DNA of 64,000 nt from Limnoperna fortunei (GCA_944474755.1 OX104117.1:82312926-82376925); one strand, 5' to 3'. Positions 21,017 through 34,079 are shown, numbered from the stretch's first letter. The notes: generated by a model not told the origin, from the letters alone. A program made the numbers and translations.

Positions 21017-22460
21017 TTGGTAGAATAACTGCTTTCTTGGCTTGTTGCTATGGTAGCTCTGCTAACATGGTATTGAGATGCAGTTGTGCTGTTTACTTGG
21101 CATGTTGATATGGTAGCGCTGTTTACTTGGCATGTTGATATGGTAGCGCTGTTTACTTGGCATGTTGATATGGTAGCGCTGGTTACTTGTCATGTTGATA
21201 TGGTAGCGCTGTTTACTTGGCATGTTGATATGGTAGCGCTGTTTACTTGGCATGTTGATATGGTAGCGCTGGTTACTTGTCATGTTGATATGGTAGCGCT
21301 GTTTACTTGGCATGTTGATATGGTAGCGCTGGTTACTTGGCATGTTGATATGGTAGCGCTGTTTACTTGGCATGTTGATATGGTAGCGCTGTTTACTTGG
21401 CATGTTGATATGGTAGCGCTGGTTACTTGTCATGTTGATATGGTAGCGCTGTTTACTTGGCATGTTGATATGGTAGCACTGTTTACTTGGCATGTTGATA
21501 TGGTAGCGCTGGTTACTTGTCATGTTGATATGGTAACGCTGTTTACTTGGCATGTTGATATGGTAGCGCTGGTTACTTGGCATGTTGATATGGTAGCGCT
21601 GTTTACTTGGCATGTTGATATGGTAGCGCTGGTTACTTGGCATGTTGATATGGTAGCGCTGTTTACTTGGCATGTTGATATGGTAGCGCTGTTTACTTGG
21701 CATGTTGATATGGTAGCGCTGGTTACTTGTCATGTTGATATGGTAGCGCTGTTTACTTGGCATGTTGATATGGTAGCGCTGTTTACTTGGCATGTTGATA
21801 TGGTAGCGCTGGTTACTTGGCATGTTGATATGGTAGCGCTGTTTACTTGGCATGTTGATATGGTAGCGCTGTTTACTTGGCATGTTGATATGGTAGCGCT
21901 GGTTACTTGTCATGTTGATATGGTAGCGCTGTTTACTTGGCATGTTGATATGGTAGCGCTGGTTACTTGGCATGTTGATATGGTAGCGCTGTTTACTTGG
22001 CATGTTGATATGGTAGCGCTGTTTACTTGGCATGTTGATATGGTAGCGCTGGTTACTTGTCATGTTGATATGGTAGCGCTGTTTACTTGGCATGTTGATA
22101 TGGTAGCGCTGGTTACTTGTCATGTTGATATGGTAGCGCTGGTTACTTGGCATGTTGATATGGTAGCGCTGTTTACTTGGCATGTTGATATGGTAGCGCT
22201 GTTTACTTGGCATGTTGATATGGTAGCGCTGGTTACTTGTCATGTTGATATGGTAGCGCTGTTTACTTGGCATGTTGATATGGTAGCGCTGTTTACTTGG
22301 CATGTTGATATAGTTATTGGTTATTTGGCATGTTGCTACAAATATGGTAGCTTTCCTTAATTGGCATGTTGATATGGCCGTGTTATTGTCTTGGCTTGTT
22401 GCTGTAGTACCGCTGCTTACTGGTATGAAAATACCCGTATGATCGCGCTGCTTACTCTCA
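21017..22460. repeat. 30-bp minisatellite, about 41 clean copies plus degenerate edges
   Basis: The clean array spans 21091-22310. The unit is 'gtttacttggcatgttgata' then 'tggtagcgct', with three main first-half variants (gtttacttgg, ggttacttgt, ggttacttgg) in irregular order. The edges (21017-21090 and 22311-22460) are degenerate copies. Because 30 is a multiple of three, long repeat-only frames open on both strands (484 and 424 codons). They are artefacts of the period: the array lies in intron 4 of gene B, between two exons that join in phase. Confidence 0.97.
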
Positions 22461-23080
22461 TGTTGAAATGACTTCCAGGTACTTTCTTTATCTATTCTGT
22501 TTTGACTGGCTACCATACATAAAGCTGTTCACAGAGTACCAGTACAGAATCACAATAATCTCATCTCAGTTAAGTAGCAATTCGGGAAAAAGTCAATCAC
22601 ACGTCAATTTTATATTATTGCCCAATTCAAATATCACATAAGCTTCCGTTATAGCATTATTTAAGAGGCATAATTTGTTTAATATTACCTTTATGAATAA
22701 ATTTTCATAATAAAACCTAAATATAAACGTTTTGAGTAAAACGACAAATGGCATCTCGTCGTTCGTTCGTATAAACCGTCTATGCCCATAGTAATGTTTT
22801 TCTTATAACCCGGGTATCTTTTAGTCAATATGCTTTCTTTGTAAAGAGGATATGCTTATAGTCAATATGTTCTGTAATACTGATTACGTTGAGATGAATA
22901 TTAGGGGCCAGGGATATCATTTTGTAATCTCTTGAGCACTAATAGTTGAAAAATTCTGAAGTGTGCAAGATGGTTCAGTTTAAACCAAAACAATCTCAAT
23001 CAGCATACTACATTATAAAAGTACAGCGCAAAAACTTTAATTTAACAGACCATTATGTTGTCCTTTATGCTTTGTTATAG
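22461..23080 (+). other. Gene B, end of intron 4
   Basis: Unique AT-rich intronic sequence leading to the acceptor 'tgctttgttatag'. I see no other feature. Confidence 0.4.
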
Positions 23081-23111
23081 GCAAAGATATGGAAGACAGT
23101 CAAAAGGAAAG
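23081..23111 (+). CDS. Gene B, exon 5 (basic juxtamembrane tail)
   Basis: A 31-base exon lies between 'tttgttatag' and GGAAAG|GTAAAA. It completes R143 and encodes QRYGRQSKGK, leaving in phase 0. The polybasic run directly after the membrane span is typical of a cytoplasmic juxtamembrane segment and helps fix the topology. Gene C's next exon begins similarly (CKKGKG). The donor is weaker than the others in the gene. The assignment rests on phase (2 in, 0 out) and on joining in frame to the terminal exon. Confidence 0.68.
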
Positions 23112-23319
23112 GTAAAACAAAAAAAAAAATAGCTTAATTGAAAAATCCCGAGGTAGCTTGGAGGTCAAATATTAACAATTTTCATTACAAACTTGATGCA
23201 TATGAGATGACTGTTTTTCCATAAAAGTAAGGTTGCAATATAGCTTTGAACAATATTATTTTCGGTTCATTTTTACATATATTATAAAAACAAACATGTT
23301 TCTAGTATTTAACCAACAG

Positions 23320-23505
23320 AGGCTGCCCAGTGCGTCCTGGGAATCGGGGCGTTTTAATTATGAAATCTTGACGGCGTACCAGTGTTGGAAGAAATCAACG
23401 CTTTTTGAACTATACAGACCTCGAAAACGAGTAGACTCTTTGAATCCGCTAATAAAAAGAAAATTCCAATATCGAGAACAACTTTTCCTCAGTTTTTCCT
23501 TTTGA
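23320..23505 (+). CDS. Possible alternative terminal exon of gene B (weak)
   Basis: After 'atttaaccaacag' a phase 0 frame runs 61 codons to TGA at 23503-23505 (RLPSASWESGRFNYEILTAY at its start, basic RPRKR later). It lies where gene A's exon 264-332 would be expected relative to shared intron landmarks, and both start near a P-S pair. Overall similarity is weak and no donor joins it to 24630. It may be an alternative tail, a decayed exon or chance. Confidence 0.2.
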   Translation, partial: RLPSASWESGRFNYEILTAYQCWKKSTLFELYRPRKRVDSLNPLIKRKFQYREQLFLSFSF

Positions 23506-23810
23506 TTTATTGTTTGTAAACTTGTTTTTACCATGAATATATATTAAATAGAGCGCACAGACGTTAAACAATTAATTAAACAAAAATAAATTAATCATCG
23601 ATTGTTTCGCTCTATCAAACTTAATAAAATAAAAAAGTATGAGGTCATTGCCTCTTATTTTAAAAAATTCTAGAAAATGTGAGTTTTAATTGGAGCTTCT
23701 AAATAAATTTAACTCCACTCAGACATGTCATAATTTAGAGTTGACTGTGTTTTACGTCCTTTTTGTGATCCCTAGTTAGACATGGCATCCAATTCTATAA
23801 CTTTGTCATA

Positions 23811-24118
23811 TTCAGTGCTGACCATTGCTTTTCCCCCTTACTGTCCACAGTAAGACGTGTCACTCTACTGTATTAATTCAATGCTGACTACTGCTTTTCC
23901 CCCTTACTGTCCACAGTAAGACGTGTCACTCTACTGTATTAATTCAATGCTGACTACTGCTTTTCCCCCTTACTGTCCACAGTAAGACGTGTCACTCTAC
24001 TGTATTAATTCAATGCTGACTATTGCTTTTTCTCCTTACTGTCCACAGTAAGACATGTAACCCTACTGTATTATTTCAGTGCTGACTATTGCTTTTTCTC
24101 CGTACTGTCCACAGCTGA
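23811..24118. repeat. 66-bp tandem repeat, five copies
   Basis: 'ctgcttttcccccttactgt' or its variant recurs at 23825, 23891, 23957, 24023 and 24089, exactly 66 apart. Each unit also contains 'ccacagtaagacgtgtcact' and 'ctgtattaattca'. Gene A's matching intron carries a single related stretch at about 552-610. Each unit holds a 'tgtccacag' motif resembling a splice acceptor. Confidence 0.93.
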
Positions 24119-24629
24119 CCAGTTCTTGCTCTCCTTCGTAAACTTCATAATTATATCATTTATCTCTAACCTGCAAAAAAATTAAAAAAAAGAAAAAGAA
24201 AGCGACACAAATGTTTAATGTATATTTGATGTCTTCGAGTCAGTTATCCAAGGTCGACATTTATTAACTATTAATTTTAGCATCAATAGTGTGGTGTATT
24301 AGTTACATCTTCAAATGTCTAGTATACTTCCTTTGCTTATGCACTTTCAATAGCCTTCTATCTCTTTAGACTCAAATTTGAAATAATAAAATAAATTTTA
24401 CTTTCGTTTACTTTATAGTCTACTCTATTGTATTTTTTGTATTGGAGTCAACTGTGTTATCAAACATGTTGTTAGTTAATTAAGAAGAAAAAACCTTTTT
24501 TGTTTTTGACCACAATTTTTGTGATTAAGGGCCATGACATGTTAAACTTTATCTGAGGTTAAAATATCCTTCTGTACTAAATGCTTTACATACCCACAAA
24601 CTTATTTTAGTGTAATTTGTCGTGTTTAG

Positions 24630-24713
24630 GATTCCTTTAAAGATTCTGCACCAATAGATGGAATGTCATTAGAGGATGAAAAACAGAAAATGTTACAGAA
24701 AGAAAAACCTTGA
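24630..24713 (+). CDS. Gene B, terminal exon
   Basis: The exon starts after 'tgtcgtgtttag' in phase 0 and runs 27 codons to TGA at 24711-24713: DSFKDSAPIDGMSLEDEKQK, then MLQKEKP. It is an acidic/basic cytoplasmic end. Gene A's last exon aligns with it (EDEKQKMLQKEK against EEEKLLNKDKQK), but gene A reads on past the equivalent point for about 30 further codons. The homologous DNA downstream of gene B's stop ('gaaaatggtgctaccactaacg', 24740-24762) is now untranslated, so gene B lacks the TNV terminus. Confidence 0.75.
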   Translation, partial: DSFKDSAPIDGMSLEDEKQKMLQKEKP

Positions 24714-25490
24714 ATGTTTTGTCATTCATTCAATATGGTGAGGAAAATGGTGCTACCACTAACGCACACATTTCAACACTCGTATGATATGGATTCATTC
24801 GCCATGTCAGACTGAGACATTATTTCTTCAAAAACAGATATACTGTACCAAAAAAGATTACTCAATAAGTTCAGGACTTTTCTTGATGAATATTCTTATA
24901 TTGCAAAAATGTTATTTTACATTTTGACAGATGTTTTCATTATTTTGATAACTCTTCTCTTCATATGGGTGAACACAAATTTAATTTCAAGTCCGATACA
25001 TATAAGATAATTTAGGATGAAATTTGCGTTTAATTATTTTTATTACATGAATAGAATTTTGCGTGTTTTGATTGGTCTAAAAACAACTTTCGAGTCAAGA
25101 TAAATCACAACAGTACTAAAATTACATACAATATTTGTACGCTGCACGATTCCGCTGCACAGTAGTCAAGCGGAATCCGATATCGACTGGTTTTTTTATG
25201 TTTTAGCCAATTAGAATAGCCGTCTTAATAAATTCATTCAAAGCGATTGTATTATTTTGTATTGGACACAATTCATTGTCGGCTCTGCAATATATTGATT
25301 CATTCATAATCTTCTCAATATTTGAAACTGGAATTTCAGGATTATCAGCAAATTGATATCAAAATGCAGTATTAAATAAAAAGTATTCAGGGTAACTAGC
25401 TTTACAACAACTATACAAAATGTAAGCAGTTGTTCCAGTAGAAAAGGCACTCTCTGTTTTCTGATCAAGGGTGATGGTGTTTTTATTCAT

Positions 25491-25652
25491 GTAATAAAAC
25501 AATTAATGACTTTGATATACGGTCGCTATCATGATTAATCAGCTATAAAAATCGTATATTCACTTTGCCTAGCGGCTCGGTGAATATTGCATTTTCTCTA
25601 GCTGATAAATCTTAATAGCGACCTATATCAAAGTCATTAATTGTATAATATA
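25491..25652. repeat. 160-bp palindrome (foldback MITE)
   Basis: The left arm 'caattaatgactttgatata' then 'cggtcgctatc', 'atcagcta' and 'tattcac' is mirrored by 'gtgaatatt', 'tagctgat', 'aatagcgacc' and 'tatatcaaagtcattaattg'. The loop is about 15 bases ('tttgcctagcggctcg'). The Tc1 relic copy 2 begins at its right border. Confidence 0.85.
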
Positions 25653-27128
25653 CTCACTCAAAAAAGAAACACAACATACAAAAAGTTGGAATTTAACTTC
25701 ATATATTATTTTAACAATTTATCATATAAATAATTGATAGAGAAATGTAAAAATTGGCACACTTCTTTTACCATGGAGTCTAACATTTTGTCGCATATTA
25801 TCAATAAATCAATCCAAAAATGTCAGTATCTGTTGTGCCCACCGTTTGCTTGTAAAACAGCCATTACTCTTCTTGACATGGATTCAATTAAACGTTCAGT
25901 ACGAACACGCGGTATCCTTTGCCACTCATACTGAAGTGCCTGCTCTAATTGTTGCAGATTTTGCGGCGGAAGTTGTCGTTGGCGCACGCGCCGATCCAGT
26001 TCATCCCACAGATGTTCAATTAGGTTAAGATCTTAAGATCTAGATGGACAACGGATCACATTGACATTCTTTTGCTCTTGAATCTACTGACACGTGCTGT
26101 ATGTGGTCGGTCATTGTCGTGGTGAAAAATTTCTCCTTGAACGTCAATTACGGTCAATAATTCGGTCGTATAATTTCGTCTCTATACCTAACAGCGTTAA
26201 GATTGCCTTGGATATGTATCAGCTGTGTGTTACTGGCGTAAGAGATAGCAGCTCACATCATAACACTGCCTACGCCAAAATTGTCTCTTTCTACAGCACA
26301 GTTTTGCGCAAAACGTTCATTTCGGCGCCTGTACGCTCGTATGCGACCATCTCACTTTTCAAGCTGAAAACGTGACTCATCGCTGAACCACACTCTTCTC
26401 CAGTTCTGTAAATTCCACACACGAACGGTAGTACACCATCTAACCCATGCTTGGCGGTGTTGGCGTCTCAGTGTTGCTCCGACGTAAGGTCGTTTTGCCC
26501 GCAATCCATGAGAGCGTAACCGATTGCGTACGGTCTGTGGTGATATACGGCACAAACCAGAGACGTTTACAGCTGTTTCTGTTGCAGCAATAGTCCTGTT
26601 CCGTAGATGGAATAATCTAATGTAACGATCCTGCGCCCGAGTTGTATGACGCGAACACCCTAAACGTAGTCGGTCTGTCGTAGTACCAAGCTACACTGGT
26701 AGAGCCTCCAAAGGCGTGACATTGTGTTACGATGAACATTGTATGTTCTGGTAACAGCATTCTGTGATTCCCCAGCCTCTAGTCGACCGAAAGCGATATT
26801 CCGGCTAGCAGTATCTTACCTTGGCATACCGTCACCTCATCAGAATTTTATTTTACTAATGCAGTCAAGAAAAGAAATACGGCCGGGTTTTATACCGATT
26901 ATCCGAGTTAAAAAAAATACCCATGATTTGCACGTGAATTCATATTGTGTTCCAGATTTCGACCACAGTCGTTCACGGGTGGATGAACTTGAATGTTTTT
27001 ACCTGGAAACATTTAATTAAGGTGTAATTATGATGTTGAGTATGTTTTAATATCTATAGGTTTTTTGTCCGCAAAAAAAGATTTGAAAACATTTATCCGA
27101 TGTTGCGTTTCTTGTTTGAGTGAGTATA
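25649..27128 (-). mobile_element. Tc1-like transposon relic, copy 2
   Basis: The left TIR is 'tatactcactcaaaaaagaa'; the right end 'gtttcttgtttgagtgagta' followed by 'ta' is its inverse. Both ends abut TA. The element is about 1480 bp, close to a complete Tc1-type element, and colinear with copy 1 without that copy's nested insertion. Confidence 0.87.
25823..26827 (-). pseudogene. Tc1-like transposase, disrupted (copy 2)
   Basis: On the minus strand, ATG at 26827 is followed after three codons by a stop. The best surviving frame (26555 down to 26352) reads RISPQTVRNRLRSHGLRAKR and then WNLQNWRRVWFSDESRFQLE, which includes the first catalytic D of the DDE/D triad, and then stops. Later blocks (a C-terminal QNLQQLEQALQYEW-type stretch near 25930 and the end near 25823) are in other frames. 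It is a non-functional relic of the same family as copy 1. Confidence 0.83.
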
Positions 27129-27527
27129 TATTGTAATTCACTATTGGTTCATAAAATACTCATTAAAACGACTTTACGTTATTTTTTATTTTTAGATAAA
27201 ACACATTTTTTTTCTTATATATGTTATTGAAAAAGAAGCAATTGTTTATTCTGTGAGGTGAACAAAGTTGTGATATTTTTTTAAGCATGTAGTTATTTGG
27301 TTTTCTAAATAATTTTCACTGTATATAGTTATTTTATTTAATTTGTGTAAGATGTTTATTGTCTAGGTGGGAGAAAATAATACACTGGCATCAGACCAAC
27401 CCTTCCTTTTAATTACTTGTTCCTGGAAAAAAACCTCATGTCTTGGTGAATGTTGGTTTTATTTCTAAGAACAAATATGATTTATCGAGCCGCTTTCATC
27501 GAGATTAATAGGTTTTTACATCCGTTT

Positions 27528-27657
27528 TTGGGAAAGACCGCGTGATATTCCACAAGTGATAGAAATTTGATGTCTTTTAGCTCGTTCTGCTGCGCTCCAC
27601 TCGCGAAAAGATGTATACAAACTTCTATCACGAGTGGAATATTGCACGGGCTTTCCA
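27528..27657. repeat. 130-bp imperfect hairpin repeat
   Basis: 'ggaaagaccgcgtgatattc' and 'cacaagtgatagaaattt' pair with 'aaacttctatcacgagtgga' and 'atattgcacgggctttcc'. The centre has 'tcgttctgctgcgctccact'. The same plan occurs at 33257-33372 and, truncated, at 1-98. Confidence 0.7.
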
Positions 27658-27971
27658 AAAGTGTATGGAAGTACAAATTACTCTTCATTATTTTAGACTC
27701 CAATCCAATCAAAACGACCAAAAAAAGGAAAGTTACACCAGGACGTCGTTGTGTTACTATAACAACGTTCTTGTTTCATGCGTTTTGATTGGATGACGCA
27801 ACGAGTGTGGATGTGTGCGCAGTAGCATCTGTATCGGAAACCGGCCATTTACAGAAGAATGGATAATGAGACCGAAGAAATAAAACGATATGAAACATTG
27901 CCTGAATGGTTTTAAACCACTAATCTTTTTATCGCAATTGTAACATTGTGACGTTATCTTTTTGTTGTTTG

Positions 27972-28805
<834 letters not shown>

Positions 28806-29913
28806 TCTGCCATTGTTACAGACGTATATCAGAGCCATTAAATATCAATCATCAATAAATACTATATTATTGTGTGGTCAAATACAAAGTTGATATATAT
28901 GCCTATTTGGATAGTAGCATATTACTTAATTTAACAAATACACCGTAACAAAATGTTCAAATACATTCTTTATTGTATTTTTACATCAGGAGAGCGATAC
29001 AGGTTATCGAGTACTTCTAGTTTACATGTATGTTTTTAAGCTGTCTTCGGAAGTTTTGTGTAACTTTCACTTTCAGCATTTTTGCCTGTTTATGGCTTCT
29101 TGATGTTGTTAACAAAGAACTTGTAAGATTAAAAAATCTGTAGTGTTTTATTTAATTTATAGATTATCAAAGAGATATGTACAAAATATCCAAAATGTAC
29201 ACAAATATGAGGTCGGGCTTTTTATAGTAATATAAAGGTTTTAAAAACAGTTGAATGCGATTTGACATTTGTCTCAGCTCTTTATTTTCAATATTTGCAT
29301 GTTGTAAACCCAGAGAGGTTACTCCTGAGCATGTTACCATCAATTTATCAAGCATTTAAATTCGTTGTTGTATACTTTTTGGAATTTAAAAAAAAGCTTA
29401 TAAAATAAATTGAGTTTTATTTATTTATTTTTGATGATAAACAATAAACAGAAGACATCGGAGTATAAGATTGCTCCTCAAGATGGCTGCCAGAGTTTGG
29501 TTTTTGTAGCGAAAATATGAGTTTTCTGAATAACTAATTATCTCTTGTAAAATTTTTGTAGCTTTACAAGCAGTATAATGACTGAAACTAGCTTCACACT
29601 CACAGGTTAAGTCTTGTCATAATTATTTTTTTACAAGTTCCTGGAATTTAATATTCGCAAAATCATTAGAATTTTGATTGATTGATTGATTTTGAGCCAA
29701 ACTTGCTAGAAATGAAATAATTAGTAACAACGTGTGCAGTCTAATGTGCTCTTTTGTGATGAATCTTATTTTGCAAAAGTCAGTTGCCAAGGTGCAGTAA
29801 GGTTGGGGTTACATAGAACCCACATGTTTACTGTCTCCCAGTCAAATATAACTTCTCAATTATAGATTAAAAAAATTCCTCAAATCCTTGAGTGCATCTT
29901 CAAGTTTAAATGA

Positions 29914-30160
29914 GGTCCAGTGGCGGAGTAGTTAAGGTAGTTAGACTTCTACTATTGATTACGTGCCTGTTAACAACGAGGTTGAGGGTTCGAGTCTCTC
30001 TGTGGGCTGGTAGTGGTTGATTCCAATCTTGCCAGTTTTCCTACCGCAGGTCGTAGGTTTCTTCTGGTAATCCGGCTTATTCTCCAAATAAAGACAGGAC
30101 GATTTAGCTGTTATAAATCCTGAGTTCTTCGTAAAAATAAACTTTTCATTAAACTACTTT
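29914..30160 (+). mobile_element. tRNA-derived SINE, second copy
   Basis: The head 'agtggcggagtagttaagg' (A-box-like) and 'gagggttcgagtctc' (a good B box) are followed by the body 'cttgccagttttcctaccgc', 'aggtcgtaggtttcttctgg' and 'ccaaataaagacagg', then a decayed 'tagctgttataaa' tail. Confidence 0.72.
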
Positions 30161-30899
30161 GAGTTGAAAAAAGTTCAGGAAATATTGAAATTGGAATTGA
30201 ATGCAGTTAAGTAGTATCGGCCTAACGATAATCTGTTAATTTTTAATCGGCAGGAATATACACATCTTGACGCCATCTTAGATGCACAAGAAGACAGAAG
30301 GAAAAATGCTCCAAATATTTCTTGTACCCAAAATAGTAAAATTTATGATGTAAAAATATATTTTTAATATTGTCTGTTATTGAATAGTCTTATCCGGTTA
30401 AGATTATCATCCTTCATCGTTTCTTAATACATCATCATGATTAATCATTTTAAACAGTTGAATGACATCAGATATAATGTATATCAATCAACAAAACAGT
30501 TCATTGAAAACTTCTGATATCGGATATGAATGAATCCAAGGATATGGAGTGAGGAAAGTGCATAACAGGAAATCAGCCTTAAGTTTCCGATGATAGCTGG
30601 TCTTCCTCTCGCCGTTCTTTAAATATGTCCTGCTCCTGAAAACGATTTGCTCAACATATTTTGTTTTTGAATTTTTATCCCGAATAATATATGTTTTTAA
30701 TTTAACTTTGTAAAATTATTTAGCATAATATTTACACAAAATAGGCATTTTTGACTTCACATAGACACCCAGTTTCTTACCATCGCTGGCCTGGATATGT
30801 AATAAAACAAAATTTAAAGTCTGCAATGCATTGATTTTATTACTTAAACAATTTAAGAGGTGACTTGTCTCAAGCTCTTTTCGTTTTCATGAATTGTCT

Positions 30900-31610
30900 G
30901 TTTTAAGATTTAAAAGGGAATAACTGCTATAAGGAGTCTGATATATTTGCACCCAATTTTGTAATTAAATTTTTTTTCTGGATTCTCGTTTTCGAAATAT
31001 TGAAGAAAAATTGGGAAAATCACAAATTTTGACGTTTAAAGGGGAATAACTCCTATAAGATGTCGTCCAACTTATCAATATTAGAAGACTTTCGGGAGCT
31101 AAATAATTTTATAATGAAAAGTTTTTCTATAAGTCTAACAGGTTTCAATATATTGAGTAATAATGACAAAATCGTCACTTTAACTATTAATAACTCTTAT
31201 AAAGGTTCTTCATACAACTTCAACACAATGGAAAGTAGTGTAGAGCTTTTGATATGCGGTTTTCCTGTATCTGTTCTATATTTTTACCAAAAGCCAAAAA
31301 CAGCATGTTCTATTTTTAGCCATGACGGCCGTATTGGTTGGTCGACTGCCACGATTTTTGCAATCTTAGCAGAGAACATCCTAAAGATAAAGTGTGCGAA
31401 GTTCCGAATCAGTCCCTACAGTTTTACAGGAGAAAATTTGTTCAAAGAAAGCTGAAAATTTAATGAAAAACACAGTTACGCGGCCATATCTGCTAAACAA
31501 ATATGACACTGAAATCATTTTTGTAGATCTTAATGGGGTGAACGATTTTGCCATGTTACTTTGGCTAGTTCTAAAAGAGAACAAATATATTGTTCTAACC
31601 TCATGCTAAA
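30900..31610. repeat. Degenerate dispersed repeat, 'gggaataactcctataag' family
   Basis: 'aaagggaataactgctataa' (about 30914) and 'aaaggggaataactcctata' (about 31039) are two starts of the same motif. Further on, 'catgacggccgtattggttg' and 'acagttttacaggagaaaat' match the style of a repeat family that I recall as abundant in bivalve genomes. The 131-codon frame at 31060-31455 lies inside it and is not treated as a gene. Confidence 0.5.
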
Positions 31611-32288
31611 ACACGATATCATATCATATATATGCAAGTTTAAATGGTAACGTTAAAGTAAATCGGTACAGTTTATATTAAAAGAAAAATAGTCTACGCG
31701 AGCGTTTTCAATTTTATTACAACCGGATCTATAATTTTGGATAAAAATCTATTGAAAGTGGACCCGGAAATCTAATTTAACGGGCTGATAATATCAGTTT
31801 AAAATGAAAGCTAGAAACCGTAGTAAATATAATTATGAATACATTAAAAAAAAACTATATGTGGGGATATTTGCAATTTTAATATTGCAAGTGGGATGCA
31901 ATATAAAATGGCCTCTTTTGATCATCCCATAGTACTTACATAATATGATTAATAGAAATCATAGTAATTTTATATATGAATAAATTATAAAAAAGCTATA
32001 TTTGAGGATATTTTAAATAAAAATACATGCAATTTTAATGTTGCAAGTCAGATGCAATAAACATGTAAAATGGCATATTCTGATCATCCCATTAATAACA
32101 CCCACTTTAAACCACCCCGATATTAAATAAAACAAATTTTCCTGTTTTGAACGCCATACCTGAAATATTTTTAAATCTTTTTCAGTCAGGTATTGACTAA
32201 CGTAAAATGCTACCCTATAGTCTAAAATTTCACAAAAATGTACATGAAGATGATCCGATTTTAGGATGTGATTGAGTGAATTGTGGAA

Positions 32289-32375
32289 TATATATGTAGG
32301 TGTAATTATACCAGTATATATTCATTAAGATAAACACTGAACTTTAATTCAGAATACTTTATACAAAAGGACAAA
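32289..32375 (+). promoter_or_regulatory. Candidate core promoter and 5' UTR of gene C
   Basis: TATATAT at 32289 lies 87 bases before ATG 32376, with surrounding patches conserved upstream of gene B (see 8303-8384). Conservation between paralogues is the only support. Confidence 0.4.
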
Positions 32376-32466
32376 ATGATGAAAATCCTGGATTATGTTT
32401 GTTTGAAATTCACAATTTTATTATGTATACAGTCTCTTGTCACAGCAGCATGCAATAACCTTCAAG
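32376..32466 (+). CDS. Gene C, candidate exon 1a (signal peptide)
   Basis: ATG ATG opens 30 codons, MMKILDYVCLKFTILLCIQS then LVTAACNNLQ, ending CAA G|GTAAGA in phase 1. It is a good signal peptide: a basic start, a hydrophobic core (FTILLCIQSLV) and a small-residue site (TAA) before the mature CNNLQ. The sequence is the direct paralogue of gene B's exon 1, here with an intact frame. Phase 1 fits exon 2 at 45616 and gives ...CNNLQ-EDC..., where two cysteines seven residues apart could pair. The intron to exon 2 would be about 13 kb. A second candidate first exon lies at 37765. Confidence 0.72.
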
Positions 32467-33256
32467 GTAAGATTAATACAAAATGTCATTCGTGTGTGTA
32501 AATTATATAGTGTTAAGTTCAATAATATACCGATAGAAAATACATAGATTTTAAATAGCCAAATAAATAATATATTGTGTTTGGGTGACGACGCACACTT
32601 AGGTATAGACGCGTGGTCTTACGCCTACATACAGATATCGATTCTTTAAATTTTGGAACACGTTAATCTCTAAAGTCCCCATTGCCCAGATAATTTATTT
32701 CTTTTGTGTGGGGAGAGGGATTTGTTATTGTTGCTTTTTTAATTAAATGAATATGAACATGCTATATATATGTCAAGAGACCAACAGGTATGGAAATAGT
32801 ACCTCATGGAAACATATCCGCCACAATGTTAATAATACGGGATTTTGTCCCCACTCTTAACAAAAATTGAGATGTCTAAAACAAATGTTTTGTCGTAAAA
32901 TGGCTATAAAACCAATCATTGTATGTATATTTTCAGGCTACAAAATAAAGCAACGTTATCCTAAATAATCCTGGCTTTTAGTCTTATGAATAGGTGGTGG
33001 GTTTGGTGGGGGCGTTTTGACCCGTTATTGTAATGTTGAATGTTTTACGAAGACTTAAAAAAAAAAAAACGCTCCTGATTAGACTTTTTAAAAAACCTCC
33101 CGAACTTTAACAATTTGCAACACCAGAATTCCCAGAGACCTTACGATTTATTGCTTTTTATATCCGATACCACAATGACTTGATGTCGGATAGTATACAA
33201 TGGAGAGTCGATATCGCGATGTGAAAGCAAAAGAAATTTACATTCATATACGGTTT
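32467..33256 (+). other. Gene C intron after exon 1a, no gene seen
   Basis: AT-rich intronic sequence with an A-run near 33057 and no exon seen. 'tggatgtttta'-type low-complexity patches occur but nothing I can place. Confidence 0.35.
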
Positions 33257-33372
33257 GGGAAAACCCCGTGAAATCCTCGACTCGTGAAATAAAGTTATCT
33301 TGCGTTCGTTTCACTGCGCTCCACTACGTAAAATGTTGATCACTCGTAGAAGATCACTCGGCATTTCCCCCC
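33257..33372. repeat. Imperfect hairpin repeat, third copy
   Basis: 'ttgggaaaaccccgtgaaat' and 'cctcgactcgtgaaataaag' pair imperfectly with 'gatcactcgtagaagatcac' and 'tcggcatttcccc'. The middle 'cgtttcactgcgctccacta' matches the centre of the copy at 27528. Confidence 0.6.
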
Positions 33373-34079
33373 CAAAAGTATGTAAAAACCTAGTCTGTAC
33401 AACGACATTGTAACATAAAAAGTAAGACGATTATTTTAACTTGTTAATTCTACTTTCAAAATTCCGACTTGTGCATTCTTACTACGTAATGCTTCTTTTG
33501 TAATATTAAAGTTTTCTGTTCCAAGCTTTAATACTTAGGTCATGAAATGTTTAATAAGTAATATTGAATATTTAGATTTAAAAAGAAAAAATTTGAGAAA
33601 CACATTTTTGTGATCAGGGATTGAGAAATATAAATTTGAAAGAATTCGGAGTTTAAATATGGAAAACATGCATCCGGATAAAGAATTTAGATTTTTTAAA
33701 CTATAGATGAAGGAATGTGGAATGAACAATTTTTATACCAGCATGAAGAATATAGAAATCAAAATTCAGAATGTATTATGTAAATAGGTGTGCCTCGTGG
33801 TAGCCATCTTCAATATTGAGGAGGGAAATCCTCGTAGTGATATTGGTTTACATTATTGATGCATTATTATTAATTACTTTACATTCAAGTTTTATTTTAT
33901 GTACACCCCCAGGACACAAGATACAAAATATTAAATGGTAAACTTGGAAAGTGTACGTTCAATGTCTACCTAAAATAGGATAAAAATATCTCACATGTAA
34001 TGTAGTTGCATAGAATTATACTATAGATATTTTTATTTCATTAATGCCATATAGGGAGACGCAAAAAAAGAAGACTACT

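Noticed and set aside
21062..22516. 484-codon minus-strand frame and the 424-codon plus-strand frame over the same region
   Set aside because: Both are translations of a 30-bp tandem repeat whose period is a multiple of three. The array lies between two in-phase exons of gene B, and long frames on both strands are expected from the period alone.
31060..31455. 131-codon plus-strand frame
   Set aside because: Lies within a degenerate dispersed repeat; no domain, no splice sites fitting the family, and an opposing frame overlaps it.
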